Source: JBFMHP01 sp040752855 (GTDB lineage: Bacteria > Pseudomonadota > Gammaproteobacteria > RBG-16-57-12). Taken from it: DNA of 39,210 nucleotides. Positions 33,636 to 39,210 of this stretch are shown piece by piece (position 1 is the stretch's first letter; every line of letters starts with the position of its first letter). A program made the position numbers and the translations under genes. The stretch spans positions 1-39,210 of the forward strand of contig JBFMHP010000035.1 in the NCBI GenBank assembly GCA_040752855.1, written 5' to 3'. The notes below the pieces were generated by a model. It made no database searches. It saw only the letters and a list, made by a program, of their open reading frames with translations, and was not told the origin of the DNA.

Positions 33636-36293
33636 ATGAAGCAAAACGTGAAAACAACCTGTCCGTATTGCGGCGTCGGCTGCGGGGTGCTGGCGAGCGT
33701 CGCGAACAACGGCGCCATCACCGTGGTCGGAGACAGCGAGCATCCAGCCAATCTCGGGCGGCTGTGCTCCAAGGGCTCGGCGCTGGGAGAAACCGTTGGG
33801 ATGGAGGGACGACTGCTTCATCCCATGGTGCATGGACAGCAGGTGAGCTGGGATCTGGCGCTCGGCACCATGGCTTCCCGTTTCCAGCAAATCATCGCGC
33901 AACACGGTCCCGACGCCGTGGCCTTTTATGTCTCCGGCCAGCTGTTGACCGAGGACTATTATCTCGCCAACAAACTGATGAAAGGCTATATCGGCAGCGC
34001 GAACATCGATACCAATTCGCGCCTGTGCATGTCCTCCAGCGTGGCGGGACACAAGCGCGCCTTCGGCAGCGACACCGTGCCGTGTTGTTATGAAGACCTG
34101 GAACGCGCCAAGCTGATCGTGCTGACCGGGGCCAACACCGCGTGGTGTCATCCCGTGTTGTTTCAGCGCATGGTGCAGGCGAAGAAGGACAACCCGGATC
34201 TGCTGGTGGTGGTGCTCGATCCGCGCCGCACGCCGAGTTGCGATATTGCCGATCTGCATTTGCCGCTGCGCTCGGGCACCGATGCGGTGCTGTTCAACGG
34301 CCTGCTCAATTACCTGGCCGACAAAGGCGAGACCAACGAGGCCTTTGTCGCCAACTGCACCGACGGCAGGGATGAGGCCTTGGCCACGGCGCGCGAAAGC
34401 GTGCCATCACTTGCCGCAGTCGCCGCGCGCTGCGGTCTGCGCGAGGAGCAGGTCACGGAGTTCTATCGCCTGTTCGCCCGCACCGAACGCGTGGTCACCG
34501 TGTATTCGCAGGGCGTCAACCAATCGAGCAGCGGCTCGGACAAGGTCAACGCCATCATCAACTGCCATCTGCTGACCGGGCGCATCGGCCGCCCCGGCAT
34601 GGGGCCGTTTTCCTTCACCGGACAGCCCAACGCCATGGGTGGGCGCGAGGTCGGCGGTCTGGCCAATCAACTCGCGGCGCACATGGACATCGACGACGCT
34701 GGGCATCGTGATTTGGTGCAGCATTTCTGGCGTTCACCGCGGATGGCTGGACAGGCCGGGCTCAAGGCCGTCGACTTGTTCAACGCCATCGAGGCGGGCA
34801 CGGTAAAAGCCGTGTGGATCATGGCGACTAATCCGGTGGTGAGCATGCCGGATGCCAACCGCGTGCGCGCGGCGCTCGTTCAATGTGAATTCGTGGTGGT
34901 CTCCGATTGCATGGCGCAGACCGATAGCACGCTGCATGCCGATGTGCTGCTGCCCGCGCTGACCTGGGCCGAGAAAGAGGGCACCGTCACCAATTCCGAG
35001 CGGCGTATCTCGCGCCAGCGCGCCGTGTTGCCGCCTCCGGGCACGGCGAAACCCGACTGGTGGATCATCGCGCAAGTGGCGCAGCGCATGGGTTACGATG
35101 GCTTCGCGTATCAAGGCGTGCATGAGATCTTCGCCGAGCACGCGACATTATCGGGTTTCGAGAACAACGGAGCACGCGACTTCGATATCTCCGGCCTGTC
35201 GGGTCTCGACCAAGCCGCCTACGATGCGCTGATGCCGGTGCAATGGCCGGTCACGCAAGCACGTCGCCACGGCACCGCACGGATGTTCGGTGACGGCCGG
35301 TTCTTCACCCCCAGCGGCAAGGCGCGCTTCATCCCCATTACGCCGCGCCTCCCGGCCAATGCGCCGGATGAGAACTTCCCGCTGATCCTCAACACCGGCC
35401 GCGTGCGCGATCAGTGGCACACCATGACCCGCACCGGCAAGGCGCCGCGCTTGAGCGAACACACCCCCGAGCCCTATGTCGAATTGCATCCAAGCGACGC
35501 CGTTCGTTATGGGATTGCAGAAGGTACGCTGGCGCGGGTGTTCAGCCGCTGGGGCGAGATCATCGTGCGCGCGCGCCTGAGCGATGCGCAGCAGGAAGGT
35601 TCGGTGTTCGTGCCGATGCACTGGAATGATCAGTTTGCCAGCAGCGCCCGCGTCGACACTCTGGTCAACCCGGTGGTCGATCCGTTGTCCGGCCAACCCG
35701 AATTGAAACACACGCCGGTGCGCATCCAGGCCTACACCCCCTCCTGGCACGGCTTTCTGCTCTCGCGCCGGGCCATCACCATCCACGACGCTAGCTACTG
35801 GGCGCGCGCCTCCGGTCAGGGCTATTACCGCTATGAGCTGGCTGGCGAGCAGGTGCCGGGCGACTGGCCGGCATGGGCGCGCTCCATGCTGTGCAGCAAG
35901 GCCGATGCGGTCAACTGGGTGGAGTATCTGGACGTGGGTACCCGGCAGTATCGCGGGGTGCGCATGGTGGGCGGCCGTCTGGAGAGCTGCATCTTCATCG
36001 CCCCCAGCCATGAATTGCCCTCACGCAGCTGGCTCGCCGGACTGTTCGGGAAAGAGGTCTTGGAACCCACCGAGCGCCTGAGCCTGCTCACCGGCACACC
36101 GCCGCGCGGCCAGCGCGACGCCGGGCGCGTGGTGTGCAGCTGCTTCGGTGTAGGGGAGACCACCCTGCGCCAGCTGATCCGCGATCAGGGGCTGCGCAGC
36201 GTCGAGCAGATCGGCCACGCCTGCCGCGCCGGGACCAACTGCGGCTCCTGCGTGCCGGAACTCAAGGCCTTGCTGGCGGCAGCCGGCGCATAA
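33636..36293 (+). CDS. nasC: Assimilatory nitrate reductase, molybdopterin catalytic subunit
   Basis: An 885-residue bis-MGD molybdoenzyme reducing nitrate to nitrite in the cytoplasm; no Tat signal is present. The N-terminal [4Fe-4S] ligands are Cys 9, 12, 16 (CPYCGVGC) and 44 (RLCSKG). Molybdopterin oxidoreductase signatures include LTGANTAWCHPVLFQR, STLHADVLLPALTWAEKEGT and, in the C-terminal dinucleotide-binding domain, LNTGRVRDQWHTMTRTG. The C-terminus carries a BFD-like [2Fe-2S] domain (VCSCFGVGETTLRQLI, then GTNCGSCVPEL), as in Klebsiella NasA-type enzymes. The ATG at 33636 is preferred; an upstream in-frame ATG at 33594 lies inside a REP unit. The P. aeruginosa homologue is named nasC, others nasA. 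It is probably co-transcribed with nirBD. Confidence 0.95.
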   Translation: MKQNVKTTCPYCGVGCGVLASVANNGAITVVGDSEHPANLGRLCSKGSALGETVGMEGRLLHPMVHGQQVSWDLALGTMASRFQQIIAQHGPDAVAFYVSGQLLTEDYYLANKLMKGYIGSANIDTNSRLCMSSSVAGHKRAFGSDTVPCCYEDLERAKLIVLTGANTAWCHPVLFQRMVQAKKDNPDLLVVVLDPRRTPSCDIADLHLPLRSGTDAVLFNGLLNYLADKGETNEAFVANCTDGRDEALATARESVPSLAAVAARCGLREEQVTEFYRLFARTERVVTVYSQGVNQSSSGSDKVNAIINCHLLTGRIGRPGMGPFSFTGQPNAMGGREVGGLANQLAAHMDIDDAGHRDLVQHFWRSPRMAGQAGLKAVDLFNAIEAGTVKAVWIMATNPVVSMPDANRVRAALVQCEFVVVSDCMAQTDSTLHADVLLPALTWAEKEGTVTNSERRISRQRAVLPPPGTAKPDWWIIAQVAQRMGYDGFAYQGVHEIFAEHATLSGFENNGARDFDISGLSGLDQAAYDALMPVQWPVTQARRHGTARMFGDGRFFTPSGKARFIPITPRLPANAPDENFPLILNTGRVRDQWHTMTRTGKAPRLSEHTPEPYVELHPSDAVRYGIAEGTLARVFSRWGEIIVRARLSDAQQEGSVFVPMHWNDQFASSARVDTLVNPVVDPLSGQPELKHTPVRIQAYTPSWHGFLLSRRAITIHDASYWARASGQGYYRYELAGEQVPGDWPAWARSMLCSKADAVNWVEYLDVGTRQYRGVRMVGGRLESCIFIAPSHELPSRSWLAGLFGKEVLEPTERLSLLTGTPPRGQRDAGRVVCSCFGVGETTLRQLIRDQGLRSVEQIGHACRAGTNCGSCVPELKALLAAAGA

Positions 36294-36535
36294 GCCTCCT
36301 TCCTCATTTAACGCCGTGCGTCTTCCCTCTCGGGCGGAGAGTATTTTAAGTTATTCCTCGCTCCGCTATCATGCATATATATCCAAAAAAATAGTATATT
36401 GGTTTCTTAAGGTATTGCCAAAATACTCCGATACTTTACCTGGGAAATCATTTGGCGTGACGGTTCCTAACCAAGGAGGATGCCCGCCGCGTTGTGTGCA
36501 TATCGGTTCGGGAAGCGTGGAGATGGAGAAGGTGC
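36294..36535. other. AT-rich leader before the MCP-like gene
   Basis: This gap has lower GC than its surroundings (an ATATATATCC/AATAGTATATT tract near 36375-36400). It includes AAGGAGG at 36473-36479, a strong ribosome-site-like sequence followed by an ATG that opens only a short unconvincing frame. Local inverted repeats such as GTATT/AATAC and GGTT/AACC are weak. I see no known riboswitch consensus. A promoter for the downstream gene probably lies here. Confidence 0.4.
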
Positions 36536-37735
36536 GTGGTTGATCGTTCAATGGCGTCTGTGCTCGCCCTTGCGCTCGGAATCGGGGCGGTGGCGCTGTT
36601 TCCCCGCTGGGAGGTGGCGGCGATCGCCTTCGCGGGTGTGCTGCTCTTTTGGCTGATGCAGGTCAACCGGCTGCAAAGGCTGCTGGCGGCCGAACGCGCG
36701 TTGCGCGCCCATGAAAGAGGACCGCTGGCCGAGGCGTTGGGCGCGCAGTTGCGGGAGTTGCAGCAGTTCAGTCAGCAGCAGATCGCCTATCTCGACGGGA
36801 ATCTGGTGCGGATCAAGACCCTGTGCGCCAGCGCGGTGGAAGAGCTCTCGGGGAGCTTCCACGGCATCGAGGACAAGTCCCGCCGCCAAATCGAACTGAC
36901 GGCGCGGTTGACCGAGCGGCTCAATCTTTGCTCCGGCCACGGCCGCCAAGGTTCGCTGATCGATGAGATCAGGGAGGTGATCGGGTTGTTTTCCGGCAAT
37001 ATGGAAGCGATTCGTGGCGAGAGCGTGGAAATGGTCGGCGCGCTCGCCCAGATGCAGGAGAACCTGGCGCAGGTCGAAACCTTGCTCAAGCAGCTCGACG
37101 CCCTCAGCGCGCAAACCAATATGCTGGCGCTCAACGCGGCGATCGAGGCGGCGCGCGCCGGCAGCCACGGGCGGGGGTTTTTCGTGGTGGCCGAGGAGGT
37201 GCGATTGTTGTCGCAGCGCAGCGACGAGTTCCGGGCGCAGGTGCGCACGCAGTTCGCCGCGGTGCAAGAAAACATGAAGGTGGCCGGCGCGATGGTGGCC
37301 AAAACGGCCTCGCGCGACATCGACATCACCAGGCAGTCCACCGACAAGATGTCCGTCATGCTGACCGAGATGAGTGCCATCAACCAGAACGTGCTGGAGA
37401 CACTGCCGGAAGTCGCGACCCTCTCCGGGGTGCTCAATCAAGACGTGGCCAACGCTGTGCGTGCGCTCCAGTTCGAAGACATGACGCGCCAGCTTGCCGA
37501 GCAGCTGCAACTGCGTGTCGCCACCCTGCAGATGTTGCAAAGCTTCTATGACCGGACCAATCAATGCGTGGTCCAGGCCGTGACCGCCGCGGAGGCTGGG
37601 CATTTCGCCGAATGTCACACCGCGCTGGAGGCGCTTGCCCGGGAATTGACGGCGCTGCCGCGCCTGGAACGTTCTTCCGAGTCGCATGTCGTCGCGCAAC
37701 GCGATGTCGCGCAAGGATCGGTTGAACTTTTCTAG
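36536..37735 (+). CDS. Methyl-accepting chemotaxis-like signalling protein
   Basis: A protein of about 399 residues. A short hydrophobic N-terminus (ALALGIGAVALFP and VAAIAFAGVLLFWLMQ) gives two closely spaced helices with almost no periplasmic loop. A long coiled coil follows. The MCP signalling tip is clear: LSAQTNMLALNAAIEAARAG followed by RGFFVVAEEVRLLSQRS. There is no ligand-binding domain and no HAMP, so it probably senses an internal or membrane signal, or input from a partner. The start is uncertain: GTG 36536 has GGAG seven bases before it; GTG 36494 and ATG 36551 are alternatives. It follows the nitrate reductase by about 240 bases; no chemotaxis genes are nearby. Confidence 0.85.
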   Translation: MVDRSMASVLALALGIGAVALFPRWEVAAIAFAGVLLFWLMQVNRLQRLLAAERALRAHERGPLAEALGAQLRELQQFSQQQIAYLDGNLVRIKTLCASAVEELSGSFHGIEDKSRRQIELTARLTERLNLCSGHGRQGSLIDEIREVIGLFSGNMEAIRGESVEMVGALAQMQENLAQVETLLKQLDALSAQTNMLALNAAIEAARAGSHGRGFFVVAEEVRLLSQRSDEFRAQVRTQFAAVQENMKVAGAMVAKTASRDIDITRQSTDKMSVMLTEMSAINQNVLETLPEVATLSGVLNQDVANAVRALQFEDMTRQLAEQLQLRVATLQMLQSFYDRTNQCVVQAVTAAEAGHFAECHTALEALARELTALPRLERSSESHVVAQRDVAQGSVELF

Positions 37736-37786
37736 CGCCCTGGTATCGTGGGGGCCAGTTCAAACGACGAGTGATGGATCGATTGC

Positions 37787-38713
37787 ATGCCGCGTTTTCC
37801 TATCTGCTTTGCGCTTTTCCTGTTCTTCTGTCTTTGCTCCATGACCCACGCGGCAAGCGATCTCAGCCTGTCCTATGGCAAACGCACGGATGACTTGCGC
37901 TGGACCATCGCCGGCGACGTCTGCGGTTACTCTCCCAATATCCTCTCCGAGCTGATCTGGCGCGATATCGAGTCCAACGAATTCGGCGTGACCCTCAGCG
38001 GCGATCTGCGCCGTGACCTGATGTTTCGCGGCAGCTTCAAGTACGGCAAGGTGACATCCGGTGATAACCAGGATTCGGACTACCTCTACGACAACCGTGG
38101 CGGGGAATTTTCCCGTTCCTACAGTGACGCCTCCGACGGGCACGTAATGGATCTATCTTTCGCCATAGGCACTGAGCGCAAAACGGTTCTGCCGAACCAC
38201 ACACGCGTGGGCCATATTATGATGGGCTTTGCACGGAATACGCAGGCGATGCGCATGCGTGACGGTGTACAGGTCATCGGCGAGTCTATAAGCGGATGCA
38301 TTGAAATGTGGCCGCCTGGGACGCGGTATCCTGATTTGGACAGCCGCTACGAGGCGATGTGGACCGGATTTTTTCTCGGCGGTGACATTGCCTATGTCAA
38401 ACCGCGCATCGAATTTCGCGCAGGCGCTGAACTGCACGCCGGCTGGTATGACGCCGAGGCCTATTGGAATCTGCGTGATCTTTACTTCGAACACGAGGCG
38501 AATTCCGCATACGGTCTGGTTTTGACGGGCGGGGTCTTTTTCCCGCTGCGCGCGGATTGGCGCTTGGGACTTACGGCGGAGTACACCCGCTGGGAGAGCG
38601 GTAGCGGCAAGGATCGCATTTGGCAGAGTGGTGTATATGCCGGTCAAGCCATTTTCAACGGTGCGGAATGGACCTCACACAAATTTCTTCTGAGTTTGGA
38701 AAAGCACCTGTAG
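37787..38713 (+). CDS. Outer-membrane beta-barrel protein, possibly omptin-like
   Basis: A 308-residue exported protein. The signal peptide is about 22 residues (FALFLFFCLCSMTHA, cleaved before ASDLSLSYG). Many amphipathic strands follow, with periodic glycine and aromatic residues: RRDLMFRGSFKYGKVTSGDN, then AEYTRWESGSGKDRIWQSG, and the end HKFLLSLEKHL. The SELIWRDIES segment followed by GDNQDSDYLYDNRGG loosely recalls the omptin pattern of an SxLxW strand and an acidic loop, but the omptin Asp-His catalytic pair cannot be confirmed. Related uncharacterised outer-membrane proteins share this form. The TAG stop codon is the TAG of the first REP unit (CTGTAGGCC). It stands alone, about 50 bases after the MCP-like gene on the same strand. 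Confidence 0.7.
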   Translation: MPRFPICFALFLFFCLCSMTHAASDLSLSYGKRTDDLRWTIAGDVCGYSPNILSELIWRDIESNEFGVTLSGDLRRDLMFRGSFKYGKVTSGDNQDSDYLYDNRGGEFSRSYSDASDGHVMDLSFAIGTERKTVLPNHTRVGHIMMGFARNTQAMRMRDGVQVIGESISGCIEMWPPGTRYPDLDSRYEAMWTGFFLGGDIAYVKPRIEFRAGAELHAGWYDAEAYWNLRDLYFEHEANSAYGLVLTGGVFFPLRADWRLGLTAEYTRWESGSGKDRIWQSGVYAGQAIFNGAEWTSHKFLLSLEKHL

Positions 38714-39210
38714 GCCAGGATAAGGCGCAGCCGTTCCTGGCGTGCTTCTGAAACCTTGCCGGCAACGCTGCGCTTATGCCGGCCTACATGAGTGGATATC
38801 GTTGCCCTCGTTTTTAGGCCGCACGGCCATCCCCAAAGGCAGGCAGCCCCGCATTGCTTGTAGGCCAGGATAAGGCGCAGCCGTTCCTGGCGTGGTTCTG
38901 CACCCTCGCCGGCAACGCTGCGCTTATGCCGGCCTACATGAGCTGATATCGTTGCCCTCGTTTTTAGGCCGCACGGCCATCCCCAAAGGCAGGCAGCCCC
39001 GCATTGCTTGTAGGCCAGGATAAGGCGCAGCCGTTCCTGGCGTGCTTCTGCAACCTTGCCGGCAACGCTGCGCTTATGCCGGCCTACATGAGCTGATATG
39101 GTTGCCTTCTTTTTTAGGCCACACGGCCATCCCCAAAGGCAGGCAGCCCCGCATTGCTTGTAGGCCAGGATAAGGCGCAGCCGTTCCTGGCGTGGTTCTG
39201 CACCCTCGCC
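38709..39210. repeat. Tandem REP/BIME array, 150-bp unit, more than 3.3 copies
   Basis: TAGGCCAGGATAAGGCGCAG recurs at 38711, 38861, 39011 and 39161, an exact 150-base period, and the array runs off the window. Each unit holds two inverted REP arms (the second GCCGGCAACGCTGCGCTTAT, ending GCCGGCCTAC) and a conserved spacer with GGCCGCACGGCC and CCCCAAAGGCAGGCAGCCCC. The near identity of copies, spacer included, indicates recent amplification. Confidence 0.93.

Noticed and set aside
36300..36535. Known riboswitch before the MCP-like gene
   Set aside because: I compared by eye with c-di-GMP-I, TPP, cobalamin and Moco consensus blocks and found no matching core.
38709..39210. CRISPR array or replication iterons
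   Set aside because: Period is 150 bases with identical spacers and paired inverted arms, which fits BIME tandem amplification; no replication gene is nearby.

Overview
The window is a high-GC chromosomal segment, most likely from a gammaproteobacterium. The evidence is the gene set (GlcD, IclR, NarK/NasA, NirBD, OprP-type porin, OmpC-type porin, TgpA, PilZ), gammaproteobacterial-style REP/BIME palindromes in nearly every larger intergenic gap, and sigma-54/NtrC promoters. The species cannot be named from the sequence alone. There are no rRNA or tRNA genes, no CRISPR array, no phage genes and no transposase; the only mobile-type DNA is short palindromic repeats.

Layout. (1) 1-6069: an IclR regulator diverges from three minus-strand genes, a TPP-dependent phosphoketolase/transketolase-like enzyme, a four-carbon acid sugar kinase (DUF1537) and glycolate oxidase subunit GlcD (cut by the window edge). 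This looks like a small regulated carbon-acid pathway. (2) 6162-8447: a histidine kinase/OmpR-type response regulator pair; the kinase start looks frameshifted. (3) 8598-13546: a tightly packed minus-strand unit of P-loop protein, ABC exporter, alpha/beta hydrolase and OprP-like porin, convergent with the two-component pair. (4) 13577-14354: about 0.8 kb of decayed DNA with an IclR-like gene remnant and one possible small membrane protein. (5) 14355-15743: a membrane/TPR protein. (6) 15860-19767: the classic MoxR-DUF58-TgpA transglutaminase operon. (7) 19880-21623: a hypothetical protein, then a PilZ protein and a 37-residue membrane protein enclosed by two inverted copies of a 171-bp MITE-like element. 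(8) 21730-24224: a PAS-GAF-PAS hybrid histidine kinase broken by a one-base deletion. (9) 24460-25413: a general porin with a clear terminator.

(10) 25583-36293 is a nitrate-assimilation island. On the minus strand lie DUF3144, a NasA/NarK-type nitrate transporter, a fused PP2C phosphatase-Ser/Thr kinase and a class-I glutamine amidotransferase. On the plus strand lie nirB, nirD and a molybdopterin nitrate reductase (NasC type). Excellent sigma-54 promoters precede nasA and nirB, with a perfect NtrC dyad upstream of nasA. The expected flow is nitrate uptake, nitrate to nitrite, then nitrite to ammonium, switched on under nitrogen limitation. (11) 36536-38713: an MCP-type signalling protein and an outer-membrane beta-barrel protein.

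At least five families of short palindromic repeat are present: 125-132-bp multi-hairpin elements (three copies), a CCCTCTCCC hairpin (three copies), REP/BIME palindromes (singles plus tandem arrays of 113-bp and 150-bp units), a Pseudomonas-like REP, and the 171-bp MITE pair. In two cases a repeat supplies the stop codon of the neighbouring gene. No system here is certainly new. The best candidates for undescribed biology are the IclR-controlled TPP enzyme/DUF1537/GlcD locus, the P-loop/ABC/hydrolase/porin unit, and the phosphatase-kinase plus amidotransferase embedded in the nitrate operon.
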